From: Scatocola faecipullorum
Lineage (GTDB): Bacteria; Pseudomonadota; Alphaproteobacteria; RF32; CAG-239
DNA length: 64,000 nucleotides
Direction of reading: 5' to 3'
Assembly (NCBI GenBank): GCA_018714685.1
Contig: DVNC01000029.1
Span: forward strand, 18,586 to 82,585
The translations under genes and the position numbers were made by a program. This document shows, piece by piece, positions 35,983-44,900 of this stretch. The notes beneath the pieces were generated by a model. That model saw only the letters and a program-made list of their open reading frames with translations, did no database searches and was not told the origin of the DNA. Numbering within the stretch: the first letter of the stretch is position 1; each line of letters opens with the position of its first letter.

Positions 35983-36030
35983 TATAAAATCCCTCCCTTG
36001 CGGAGGGTTTTTTTATGGCTTGCATTAGGC
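35964..36030 (+). repeat. Direct repeat copy 1: tRNA-Arg 3' end plus terminator
   Basis: 67 bp covering the last 19 nt of tRNA-Arg(ACG), the terminator (CCCTCC/GGAGGG then seven T, about 35987-36014) and the sequence to ATTAGGC. An identical 67-bp copy lies 166 bp downstream. Confidence 0.95.
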
Positions 36031-36129
36031 CGGTGAGAACTCACAACTTAATAAAAGAGTTGAGTTCGAGACTGAGGCGGCTGCGCAGGAAGCCGCCGAA
36101 GGACGGCAAGAGAGCGAAGCGAACGCGCC
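36031..36129 (+). other. Spacer between the two tRNA-Arg(ACG) repeats
   Basis: 99 bp. It contains GAACTC-ac-AACT / AGTT-GAGTTC (an imperfect hairpin that resembles the tRNA T arm in inverted and direct orientation), GGCGGC/GCCGCC, and the string GACGGCAAGAGAGCGAA. A similar string, GACAGCAATGAGAGCGAA, occurs in the tRNA-Ala(GGC) element. No ORF of note. Confidence 0.6.
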
Positions 36130-36196
36130 AACCCCGCCGAGTGCGCCATATAAAATCCCTCCCTTGCGGAGGGTTTTTTTATGGCTTGCATTAGGC
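36130..36196 (+). repeat. Direct repeat copy 2: tRNA-Arg 3' end plus terminator
   Basis: Exact copy of 35964-36030, giving a second tRNA 3' end (without a tRNA body) and a second terminator (about 36153-36180). From here to 36414 I see no gene or clear signal. Confidence 0.95.
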
Positions 36197-36414
36197 GGCT
36201 GTACAGGAAGCCAAAATCAGCGGCAGGGAAGATTAAGCACAGTTTTATATTTTTTTCTGCCGCCGCCTTTACAATAAAAACAAATATGCTAATGATAATA
36301 ACAGAAAAAGTATTATTCTGGATGTTATTGGATTTGCATCACTTCAGCATTGGCTGTCAGGATAATACGACAGTGTTAATTAATTTAGTTTTTTACATTT
36401 AAACTTTTTGCCTT

Positions 36415-36576
36415 ATGAAAAGAAATGTAGTGTTAGGAATTATCGGCGGAACAGTTTTGGTTGCCGGTGCAGTTGTGGCTTACATTAAGCGAGACGCAAT
36501 CAGAGAAGCGAAAAACGATATTATCGCTGATGTGAAAAGACTTTTAAAAAAGGAAAAACCGGAAATTGCTGAATAA
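36415..36576 (+). CDS. Small membrane protein (53 residues)
   Basis: An ORF opens MKRNVVLGIIGGTVLVAGAV, one membrane helix (about 5-23), then a charged amphipathic helix (KRDAIREAKNDIIADVKRLLKK) to the stop. The plan is typical of single-pass small proteins. The ribosome site is poor, but a strong terminator follows 24 bp after the stop, supporting a real transcript. No family recognised. Confidence 0.5.
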   Translation: MKRNVVLGIIGGTVLVAGAVVAYIKRDAIREAKNDIIADVKRLLKKEKPEIAE

Positions 36577-36599
36577 GCAAACGGCTTCCTCAGACAAAG

Positions 36600-36636
36600 A
36601 ACTCCCTTGAAACGTAACGGTTTCTCGGGAGTTTTT
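36600..36636 (+). terminator. Terminator of the 36415 small gene
   Basis: AACTCCC / GGGAGTT outer stem with inner GAAAC / GTTTC, followed by a T run. Confidence 0.75.
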
Positions 36637-36659
36637 GTTTCAAAAGCAATCACAACAGC

Positions 36660-36745
36660 CTTTGCCGGTAACTTTGCTTGTGGCAAAATACGGCAGAGCA
36701 GTATTTCCTCCCGGCCTGTGCCCTTCCGGGGTTAATTGGGTCATA
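36660..36745 (-). repeat. Partial tRNA-associated element downstream of tRNA-Ala(CGC)
   Basis: Minus strand after the tRNA terminator: hairpin CCC/GGG (36721-36730) and hairpin AAATAC/GTATTT (36686-36706) occupy the same order and spacing as in the tRNA-Ala(GGC) element, with different stem sequence. No second tRNA 3' end is present, so the element looks truncated. Confidence 0.5.
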
Positions 36746-36775
36746 AAAAAACCGTCCTCAAAGACGGCTTTTTTA
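36745..36775 (-). terminator. Terminator of tRNA-Ala(CGC)
   Basis: Identical to the terminator of tRNA-Ala(GGC): CCGTC/GACGG flanked by A7 and T7. Confidence 0.8.
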
Positions 36776-36851
36776 TGGTGGAGCTGAAGGGGATCGAACC
36801 CTCGACCTATTGATTGCGAACCAATCGCTCTCCCAACTGAGCTACAGCCCC
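36776..36851 (-). tRNA. tRNA-Ala (anticodon CGC)
   Basis: 76 nt with encoded CCA. Acceptor GGGGCTG/CAGCTCC, anticodon stem ATTGG/TCAAT with loop TTCGCAA (CGC, reads GCG), T stem GAGGG/CCCTT. Confidence 0.95.
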
Positions 36852-36901
36852 ATTATGCTGCTTGGTTTATCGAATTGAGAAATAATTGTCAATCTTTTTC
36901 T

Positions 36902-37093
36902 TTAGTGCAGCCTTATTTGAGTATTGCTGCAATTTTCATTTGAAACCGTTCCCATAAAAGCATTCATATGCAGCTGACATTTTTCAATAATCAGACCATT
37001 ATTACCGTCAGAAGATATGGACGTCACAAAGGGACCGGCATTAGTGCAGGCACTAATTATCATAATTAGGGCAAAGAGCAAAAATTTTTTCAT
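36902..37093 (-). CDS. Small lipoprotein of unknown function
   Basis: 62 residues from the ATG giving MKKFLLFALIMIISAC; GAGGA lies upstream. The hydrophobic signal ends in lipobox ISAC. The mature part is Asn/Ser-rich with two more Cys (EKCQLHM, SNENCSN) that could form a disulfide. It precedes the two Cys-rich exported protein genes in orientation order but is separated from them by about 100 bp. Confidence 0.6.
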   Translation of the reverse strand: MKKFLLFALIMIISACTNAGPFVTSISSDGNNGLIIEKCQLHMNAFMGTVSNENCSNTQIRLH

Positions 37094-37196
37094 AAACATA
37101 ATCCTCAAAATTTCTATTAACGCCTAACAACTATATTCCGAAAAAAGATAAAGTAAATTTAATTTCACAATCTATTCGCCCAAAAAACGGATTCTT

Positions 37197-38081
37197 TTAA
37201 ATTTCCGGTTTGGGCAGCCCCTGAGGCGGATAAAGCTTGAACTTATCAAAATCTGTCAGATAAACACAGCTTCCCGAGGCAATAAAAGGCTGCAAAGTCC
37301 GATTGGTAATTTCGGAATCTCCGCTGTTCCAATCCAGATTGTCGTCAAATTTCACCATACTCTTTTCCAGACTGTCAACATAACGCGTGACTTCTTCTTT
37401 GGTAAATAAACAGTCTATCGTCGTGACGCTGCCTTCCTGGGGAAGATTTTTCAGGCTTTCGGGAACTCCCTCGGGATAAATCTTGTTCAAGGCGACCGGT
37501 TTGTTTTTAATCATATAAACATAATGGCACCTGTCGCCGTCGGGACCCTCAACTTTCATAATGTTGTCCATATTGGAGAAATTCAGTGTTTTTTCATAAG
37601 GCGTGCAGGTTTTCAGATTATTTCGCAGTTCCTGAGTGTAATCAACATTAATGACTTTCATCTGGCAGGCCTCGGAAATGATTTTATTGGCCGCTGCCAG
37701 GCTTTCATTTTTGTTTTCGCTTTCATCGGGAGAAGATTTTTCTTTTTTCAAAAAGTCCTGCAAGGCGTCAACATAGGCCTTAAGTTTTTCCTGGTCGAAA
37801 GTGCAGCGGTTTACAAAATGTCCGACTTGTGAAGATGAAATAAATTCGCATTGGCATTTATCGCCGGACCAGCCCTGAATTTGATATTCATAATCGAATT
37901 TCATCCCTGTTTCGTCACAGCTGCTCTGTTCCGTAAACGGTGTGCAGTCTTGCAAATTCTTGATAAATCGGTCGGAAAAATGAAACATGTCAACCTGGCC
38001 GGCCAGGTCAAGATTAATGGTGTCGGCTTGTGCCGGAGAAATACAAGCAACAGCCAGAAGAACGGGTAAATATTTTTTCAT
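37197..38081 (-). CDS. Cys-rich exported protein, paralogue A
   Basis: 294 residues with a signal peptide cleaved near AQA (19). The mature protein holds two similar halves: LQDCTPFTEQ...GDKCQCEFISSSQVGHFVN and LKTCTPYEKTLNF...GDRCHYVYMIKN, each with CTP[FY] and GD[KR]C. Shared motifs with its neighbour include NLDWNSGD and YPEGVPE/YPDGVPE. Probably periplasmic with disulfides. No known family is recognised. It lies 131 bp downstream of the paralogue on the same strand and follows it as a tandem duplication. Confidence 0.75.
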   Translation of the reverse strand: MKKYLPVLLAVACISPAQADTINLDLAGQVDMFHFSDRFIKNLQDCTPFTEQSSCDETGMKFDYEYQIQGWSGDKCQCEFISSSQVGHFVNRCTFDQEKLKAYVDALQDFLKKEKSSPDESENKNESLAAANKIISEACQMKVINVDYTQELRNNLKTCTPYEKTLNFSNMDNIMKVEGPDGDRCHYVYMIKNKPVALNKIYPEGVPESLKNLPQEGSVTTIDCLFTKEEVTRYVDSLEKSMVKFDDNLDWNSGDSEITNRTLQPFIASGSCVYLTDFDKFKLYPPQGLPKPEI

Positions 38082-38212
38082 AGGCCTTCTCCTTTGTTGC
38101 AGTATATTTTAACATTATGAATAAAAAGTTTCAATTCTTATTCGTCAGACGTTGTGGAGGAGACTGAAGGTAAAAAGCTTATTGCTTGATTTTAAAGTAT
38201 TATTTGCCAAAT

Positions 38213-39064
38213 CTATTCTAATTTAAAATTACCGAAATTGCCGCTGACTTTGCAAACGCCTTTTTCGGTAAATTCCTGCAGTTTCCGGGCGGCCGCCTCG
38301 GCGTCTCCGCTGTTCCAGTCCAGATTGTTGTCAAACGTTATGACTGATTGCTCCAAACTTTTAATATAATCTGCTCTGTCTGTCTCGGACAACCGGCAAT
38401 CAAAAACCATGGTGCTGCCGGTCTGCGGCAGATCTTTCATAAATTCGGGTACGCCGTCCGGATAGATTTTGCTTAAGTCAACCGGTTTGTTTTTCACCGT
38501 ATAGGCGTAGTGGCAGTTTCCGTTTTCCGGTCCGTAGATTTTCATAATATTGTCCGAATTGGAAAAATTCAGAGTCTTTTCATACGGCGTACAGCTTTGC
38601 AGATTTTTTCTCAAATCCGCGGTATAGTCGGTTTGGCTGCTCATTTGGCAGACGTTCGGATCAAAAATAATGCCCATTGCCGTCAGATAATCCATATCGG
38701 CCATATCTTCAATCGTATGCTTGTCTTTTTGATTGTAGCGAATAAGCGCGTCAGTATAGTCTTTCAGATTTTGCGGGCTGAAAGCACATTCGTTTACAAA
38801 ATTTCCGATTTGTGAAGAAGAGGAAAAAGTACAGCGGCATTTGCCGTCAACCGGACCTTGGATTTTATATTCATAGTTAAAGGAATGCCCTTCGGCGCCG
38901 GCATTTTTATGCTCAATAAACGGTGTGCAGCTCTGCATCTTGCTGATAAATTCGTCCGACAGGCGAATCATGTCGATTTGCCCGGTCAGATCTTGGTTAA
39001 AATCCATGGCATTGACTTTTCCGGCTGCAAGCAAACCGCAAATGGCATAAAAAAATTTTTTCAT
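38213..39064 (-). CDS. Cys-rich exported protein, paralogue B
   Basis: 283 residues with a signal peptide (AAGKVNA). It aligns throughout with paralogue A: MQSCTPFIEHKN, CRCTFSSSSQIGNFVNEC, LQSCTPYEKTLNFSNSDNIM, NCHYAYTVKNKPVDLSKIYP and NLDWNSGDAE. The duplicated half-domain organisation is the same. Clear intergenic space upstream allows its own promoter. The orphan secretion-type ATPase gene lies 71 bp upstream on the same strand, so co-transcription is possible. Function unknown. Confidence 0.75.
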   Translation of the reverse strand: MKKFFYAICGLLAAGKVNAMDFNQDLTGQIDMIRLSDEFISKMQSCTPFIEHKNAGAEGHSFNYEYKIQGPVDGKCRCTFSSSSQIGNFVNECAFSPQNLKDYTDALIRYNQKDKHTIEDMADMDYLTAMGIIFDPNVCQMSSQTDYTADLRKNLQSCTPYEKTLNFSNSDNIMKIYGPENGNCHYAYTVKNKPVDLSKIYPDGVPEFMKDLPQTGSTMVFDCRLSETDRADYIKSLEQSVITFDNNLDWNSGDAEAAARKLQEFTEKGVCKVSGNFGNFKLE

Positions 39065-39135
39065 TCGTTTTCCTTCTCTTCAATATAAAATACGGAGAAA
39101 GTTTTCTTTCTCCGTATCAAAATGATGAGTATTGC

Positions 39136-40392
39136 CTAAAACAGCGATAATCCTCTTTCAATTTTAACACGCTGCTGCTCGAGCAGAGTACCCATGTTCA
39201 GTTTTCCGCTGCGCAGCATTCCGCGAACCTGACAGGCTGCATTTGTATCCGGATTGGCGAACAGATAAGTGACTTTCGCTTTTTTCGGCGCCCCTTCCAA
39301 AATCTGGTGAATACAGCCGAGAAAACCGTTAGCCACCAATTCATAAGCCATGTCTTCGCTGATGCCGCTGGAGGCCGCATATTTAACCAGAGCGTTAATG
39401 GCATCGGATACGTTGTTGGCGTGAATGGTTGACAAAACCAAGTGGCCGGAAGTTGCCGCGCGCAAAGCTTCACTTGCTACGTCAGGTGAACGAATCTCGC
39501 CCAGATAAATATAACGCGGTTTCGAGCGCAGAGCTGATTTAATACCTTCTTCCCATTTGCCGTCCGGCGGAGTTGTCTGTTTGCAGAGGCCTAATTCCGC
39601 TTCCGGGGTGATATATACGCCGTCCAGCGGCATTTCAATCGGGTCTTCAATCGTAAAGGCATAGCCGCCTTTTTTCTGTAAATATTCTTTTAACAGAGCG
39701 GAAACCGTTGTACTTTTACCGGAACCGGTTGCACCGGCCAGCAGAATCAAGCCGCTGCCGCCGGCAATGGAGAGCAAATGTTCGTAAACGCGGTAAGGCA
39801 GCCCCAAATCTTTCAGATTCGGAACCGTAGTCGGCATTTTGCGGGCACAATAGTTGACGCCTTCCAGTGCAATGGTTCGTTCAACACGATAGTTGCGTCC
39901 CTTGTAGTTCAGCAGATAACTGCGGTTTTCACCGTCATAAGCACCTTCAAGCTGAACAAAAAACTCGTCAAAATCATCAAAAGTAACAATTTTTAAGCCG
40001 CAGTTGGTGCGACCGCTCCAAATATAACATCTTTTGTCGGGAGTGACATAAACGTCTGAAAACTTGACCTCATTAATCAGTCCGGAACTGACTTTGCAGG
40101 ACAAATCGACATCCGGATTGATCTTTGCCCCGTGAGACGCCTGAATAACGGTCGGGCCGGCAGCTTGCGGTTTGTTCTGTGCCGGAGTGGCGGAGGCAGG
40201 AGCTTCCTGACCGGGGGCCGCCGGCGAAGCGGCTGCCGGGGCATGCATCTGCACCGGAGCTTTGATGGATAATTTTTTCAATAGCTCTTCACTCGAATGC
40301 TCCCGGATTCGCGGAGATACATTCGGGGTTTCTGCTGCGGGGCGCTCAGCTCCTCCTGGCGCGTTTGGTGTGCTTTTGTCAAACAGGTTCAT
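39136..40392 (-). CDS. Secretion/pilus retraction ATPase, PilT/DotB-like, without partner genes
   Basis: 418 residues from the ATG at 40392, chosen because AGGAGG lies 7 nt upstream; the frame stays open further but has no ribosome site. The N-terminal about 100 residues are Pro/Ala-rich and disordered. The ATPase core has Walker A GATGSGKST, Asp box TIEDPIE, Walker B IYLGEIRSPD and His box HLVLSTIHANN. The NCARKMP-like region before Walker A and overall plan fit DotB/TraJ (type IVB secretion) or PilT. No pilin, core-complex or other secretion genes are in the window. Cytosolic hexamer expected. Confidence 0.85.
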   Translation of the reverse strand: MNLFDKSTPNAPGGAERPAAETPNVSPRIREHSSEELLKKLSIKAPVQMHAPAAASPAAPGQEAPASATPAQNKPQAAGPTVIQASHGAKINPDVDLSCKVSSGLINEVKFSDVYVTPDKRCYIWSGRTNCGLKIVTFDDFDEFFVQLEGAYDGENRSYLLNYKGRNYRVERTIALEGVNYCARKMPTTVPNLKDLGLPYRVYEHLLSIAGGSGLILLAGATGSGKSTTVSALLKEYLQKKGGYAFTIEDPIEMPLDGVYITPEAELGLCKQTTPPDGKWEEGIKSALRSKPRYIYLGEIRSPDVASEALRAATSGHLVLSTIHANNVSDAINALVKYAASSGISEDMAYELVANGFLGCIHQILEGAPKKAKVTYLFANPDTNAACQVRGMLRSGKLNMGTLLEQQRVKIERGLSLF

Positions 40393-40596
40393 AATCAAGC
40401 CTCCTAAATCTCTCAACAACACTTTATTATACGATATTTTTCTTGAAGATTTATTAATTTTTTTTGACAATTCCTGTTCAAACAACAGGGAAAAAGCATA
40501 AAGCCCGAATTTATACGAAGTAAAAATACCTTGAAATTCGGCCGCGGCATTCGTATTATCCGAAACAGGACAATAATTTTTTTCAGGGGATAGAGA

Positions 40597-40938
40597 ATGA
40601 GACCGTTTTACCCGATTATTTTGCTTGTCTTTTCGAACATTTTTATGACTTTTGCCTGGTATGGACATCTCAAGTATAAGTCAACGGCTCTGTGGATTGT
40701 TATTCTGGTCAGTTGGGGAATTGCCTTTTTTGAATATTGCCTGCAAGTTCCCGCCAACCGTATCGGTCACGACTATTACAGTGCTCCCCAGTTGAAAATC
40801 ATGCAGGAAATTATCACTCTTGTCATTTTCGCGTTTTTTTCGGCTTTTTACCTTAAAGAAGGGCTGAAATGGAATGAAATTGTCGGCTTTTTGTTTATTT
40901 TGTTAGCGGCCTTTTTTGTTTTTAAAAAATGGGATTGA
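40597..40938 (+). CDS. DMT-type membrane protein (DUF486)
   Basis: 113 residues, four membrane helices. It matches the DUF486 pattern: SNIFMTFAWYGHLKY, SWGIAFFEYCLQVPANRIG and LKIMQEIITLVIFAFFSAFYLKE. It is related to small drug/metabolite transporters but has no assigned substrate. GGGGA precedes the ATG. It diverges from the ATPase gene. Confidence 0.88.
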   Translation: MRPFYPIILLVFSNIFMTFAWYGHLKYKSTALWIVILVSWGIAFFEYCLQVPANRIGHDYYSAPQLKIMQEIITLVIFAFFSAFYLKEGLKWNEIVGFLFILLAAFFVFKKWD

Positions 40939-40979
40939 CCCGGTTTCTTCTGTAAAATTTTGTATCCGCCGCAGATACG

Positions 40980-41008
40980 ACAAAACCCCGCGCTGGGCAG
41001 GGTTTTGT
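40980..41008 (-). terminator. Terminator downstream of tRNA-Ser
   Basis: ACAAAACCC / GGGTTTTGT stem around a GC-rich interior, 6 bp beyond the tRNA 3' end on the minus strand; also suits the DUF486 gene. Confidence 0.65.
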
Positions 41009-41013
41009 ATAAA

Positions 41014-41104
41014 TGGCGGATAGACAGGGATTCGAACCCTGGATACCCTTTAGGGGTATACACGATTTCCAATCGTGCGCCTTCGACCACTCGGCCATCT
41101 ATCC
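41014..41104 (-). tRNA. tRNA-Ser (anticodon GGA)
   Basis: 91 nt class II tRNA with encoded CCA. Acceptor GGATAGA/TCTATCC, anticodon stem CACGA/TCGTG with loop TTGGAAA (GGA), long variable arm ATACCC/GGGTAT, T stem CAGGG/CCCTG. Unlike the other tRNA genes here it has no downstream repeat element. Confidence 0.97.
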
Positions 41105-41205
41105 GTCGGCGTTACTATTCATAATAATAAATCTTATATTTGACAAGTCTTTTTTTCGCTTAAAGTCAAAATATTTAAGCGAACCGGCAAAAACGGCGGA
41201 TTTGT

Positions 41206-41820
41206 TTATTCTTTCGGCCAGCCGACAGCCTGAGAAACAACAATCCACTGATTTTCGTTCAGCTTCAGCTCTTTTTCGAGATCCGCTTTTTCAAAATAAC
41301 CGCGGACGACATTGTTCAGACCTTTGTCTGCACAATACAGACCCACGTTTTGATAAGCCGAACCGGCATGCATGGCGCCGTTGGTTGCCACATCGCTGGT
41401 TGAAACATAAACCAGGTCAAGTGCAGCGTCCTTGGCATAATCCTGCGTACCCAGAAGCGGGCGTAAATCTTTGTCGGAGACTTGAATCAGCTTATGTCCC
41501 CGGGCATCATATTGCCAAACGCCGTCGAATTTGAGCACATAAACCGTCAAATCCTGGCCGTTGAGGGCGGTCGGGATGGTTCGTTTGCCGTCCTGGCGAT
41601 TGACACCAACCGCTGCCCACAGCATATCAGCCAAAGTTTGGTCATTAACGGCCCGTCGGCCGAATTCGCGTACCGACTTTCGCTCCTGCAGGCTTTGCAT
41701 AAGCGTTTTGCCGCCAACCATATCCGGTTTCGGCAGAGACTGAGTGACAAGTTCAGCTCTGGCGCCCGAAACTGCTAGAACGGACACGACTGCGGCAGCC
41801 ATTAATGTTTTTATATACAT
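41206..41820 (-). CDS. Exported nitroreductase-family protein (SagB/ThcOx type)
   Basis: 204 residues from the ATG preceded by GGAG; upstream in-frame sequence lacks a ribosome site. A signal peptide (MYIKTLMAAAVVSVLAVSGARA) precedes the nitroreductase core: LQERKSVREFGRRAVNDQTLADMLWAAVGVNR is the FMN-phosphate-binding start, and YQNVGLYCADKGLNNVVRG is the conserved helix. FMN enzymes outside the cytoplasm are unusual because FMN must be supplied there. Function may be envelope redox chemistry; substrate unknown. Confidence 0.82.
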   Translation of the reverse strand: MYIKTLMAAAVVSVLAVSGARAELVTQSLPKPDMVGGKTLMQSLQERKSVREFGRRAVNDQTLADMLWAAVGVNRQDGKRTIPTALNGQDLTVYVLKFDGVWQYDARGHKLIQVSDKDLRPLLGTQDYAKDAALDLVYVSTSDVATNGAMHAGSAYQNVGLYCADKGLNNVVRGYFEKADLEKELKLNENQWIVVSQAVGWPKE

Positions 41821-41993
41821 GTATATCTCCTTTGTTTTGTGGGGTTTTAATAATCTTTTGCGTAATATCTTAATCATAAAAATCTAAAAATAAACATTGG
41901 TAATACGGGGATGGGGAGACAATAATATCTTATTTAATATCAGGCTGCGTCATTCTGTCGCTGCCGTTTATGTTTCCGATTTGCTTCTGCGCC

Positions 41994-44900
41994 TCAGAAA
42001 ACATAGTTAAGCCCTGCGGTAACCGCCAAATCCTGATAATCGCTGCCCGCCGTTGCGCGAACGGTCGAATACATGCTGAAGAATTTACTGAGATCAGCAC
42101 TTCCACCAATTTCCAGCCGTGCATACGCGCCGTCGTCAATTTCGGGAGATTTGTCAAGGAAGTTGGTTATGGTGACTTCATCGCCGGAGACCGAATTAAA
42201 CAGAAGGCTCGGTCTGATATAGGCCTTGGCATAGCCGCTATCCAGATTCCAGGTGTTTTCGAATTTAACGCCTAAATCCGCCTCCAGAAGAGTCAGGGTA
42301 TCAAATTCCGCCGTTTTGCCGTAAATGTCTTTCGCATCGTCATAGCTGAGCGAACGGAAGCTGATAACGGCACTGGGCTCAATGTTGAAACTGTAATTCA
42401 TGTTATAAACGTAACCTGCGGCAATACTGGCGCCGAATTCGGTTGCGTCGCTGTCGGAGCTGACATTGTCTTTGGTTTTGATGTCTGCTTCCTGTATGCC
42501 GCCGTAAACCATGGCCAGCGCCCAGGCATCCTGCCAGTTATGGCGGTAATAAACGCCGCCGCTGTAGCTGTCAATGTCAATTTCGCTGCCGTAGCGGGCA
42601 AAGAATTTATCTGCCTTGCCGTCAAATTTATAATTACCCTGACGGTAGGAGACAAAAACGCCTGCTTTATTGTTGTTATTGTTATAAAGGTCAATTCCGG
42701 CTTCCCCGCCTACAATGTCGGCTTCATAGTTGACGCCGCTGTCATTGGTAATGGTGTGATAAATCGGCATGGCCCAGAAATTGTAGTTATTGTAGTAGTT
42801 TTCAATACCTTTGCTGTAATAGCGGTATTGCGGCGAATGCATCAGCCGGTTGTCCACCAGATTGTTGTTGCGGAGATTAATTTTGTTGATAACGTTATAA
42901 ACCATGCTTCGCGTCTGTTCCAAACCGGCACTTTGCAGACCCATATAGGCCAGTGTTTCGGAATAAACGCCGATTTTGCCGCCGACATTTACCATGTCCA
43001 TATACCAGTTATGCCCTTCATTGGACGTATCCCACAAATACGGGCTGGTATTGACACGCCAGATTGTGAAATGAGCGCCTGTGGCCGAATTGTCGTTCGG
43101 AGCTTCGAGGAAAAGGATTTTTTCCGTCGGTTTGGCTGCCGAGGTAATGTTGACATTCAGCTCGCTGGTGCCGGAAACATCGCCGTTGACAACCAGTTTG
43201 TCGGTTGTTCCGTTTAACGTATCGACTTTCAGCGTAATGCTGGAATTCGCCTGTCCGGTGTAATTGCCGGAAATGGTTGTCGTATTGTCTTTGTCGTCAG
43301 CCAGGTTTCCGGCGCTGACCAAATTCAAGTCGCCGGCATTGACGAGAGAACCGGTGATGGCAATATTTTCAACTTCGGAGGTATCCAGAGTTGACCCGTT
43401 GCCGATTTGAATGGTTTTATCGTCGCTGCCCAAATTCAGGTCGCCGGCCAGGCTGACGTCTGCCGTCCCGTCTTTGCCGCCGATATTAACGATTTCCCAG
43501 CCTTTGACCGCGGTAGAACCGTTGTCGCCGTTAGATGAAATATGATAAGAGCCGTCGGCAAAGGTCAGGCTCTTGCCCGCCGTGGTGGCATTAAGAGAAT
43601 TGCCGAATTTGGCGTTGACACCTTCGGTCACGGTCAGTGAATTGATAGCTGCATCACTGAATATTTTGCCGTAATCATAGCTGCCGCCCAAAGTTGCGTT
43701 GCCTGAAACCGTTACGGCGCCGGAGAGTGAAGCTCCGTTGTCAATGGCCGTTTCGGCTTTGCCTTTGATTTCCAAATTCTCAAGCTTGGCCCCGTTTTCC
43801 GCCGTAAGTACACCGCCGTTCATAACGGTATTGTTTGCCGTTGATCCGTTTTTAAGCAGAACCGTACCGCTGCCGTTGATGCTGGTATTGCTGACGCTGG
43901 CTCCGTTATTAACCTCTAAACCTTTTGCCGCGGTTGAACCGGAGGAATTAACAATCGTATCGGCGGCCGTTCCGCTGACGGTCATTGAGCTGGTGCCGTT
44001 CAACGTTGTTCCGACAGCCGAAGCCCCGGCGGCAATGGTAATATTGGAAGAATCATTGGCAACCGTATTATTGATGGAGCCGCCGTTCTGAACATTGACC
44101 GTACCTTTGTGTTGCAAAACCGTATCTGCCAGTTTTCCGCCGCTCATAACATCCAGCTGGCTGCTGCCGCCTACGATAATGCCGGTGCCCGCACCGTTAC
44201 TGAATAAGGTGTCATAATGTTTACCGTATAAGTCGGCATTTTGAACATTGTTGTTGGTGGTTAAGTGATAAGAACCGGTATCGGTTACCGTCAGGCCGGT
44301 AATGGCCTCTTGGGCCTGTGAAGCCTCCAGCATGCCGTTTCCGCTGACGGTTGTATTCAGGGCTGTTGCATTGTCTTTGACTTCAAGCGTTCCGTCCAGA
44401 ACCGCGGTTTCGGAGACCATAGATGTTCCCGAAGCGATAATTTTTCCGCCCTTGGTAATCGTTGAAGACGCGGCGCTGCCGGAATCTTTGACATTCATCG
44501 TACCGCCGTCAACCGTAGTCGAATAAGCGTTGCCTCCGTCGTTAATGTTGGCTGTGCCGCCGGTGTTAACGGTGCTGGAGTTCGCTTCGCCGCCTTTGTT
44601 AACGTTCATAATGCCGCCTTCGTTGACTTCGGTCATGTTAGCGATACCACCGGTTTCCACATTAAGGGTGCCGCCGTTGTTAATCACCGTGTTATTGACG
44701 GTTGAAGATGTCGGAGTGGTTTCACTGCCGCCGGAATCTCCGGTATCTCCGCTGCCGTCTCCGCCGGTGTTCCCTTCGCCGCTGTCACTGCCGTCGTCGC
44801 CGCTGACGCTTCCGTCTCCGGTTATCCCCGCGTCAGGGTCACTGCCGCCATCTGCCGTCGTGCCGTCATCGGGATTTTCTTCTTCCGGCTGGTCAAATCG

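Noticed and set aside
36181..36402. 73-codon frame after the second tRNA-Arg repeat
   Set aside because: It begins in the terminator T run, has no ribosome site and no plausible protein features.
40393..40668. N-terminal extension of the DotB/PilT-like ATPase
   Set aside because: No ribosome site upstream, while AGGAGG sits 7 nt before the ATG at 40392.
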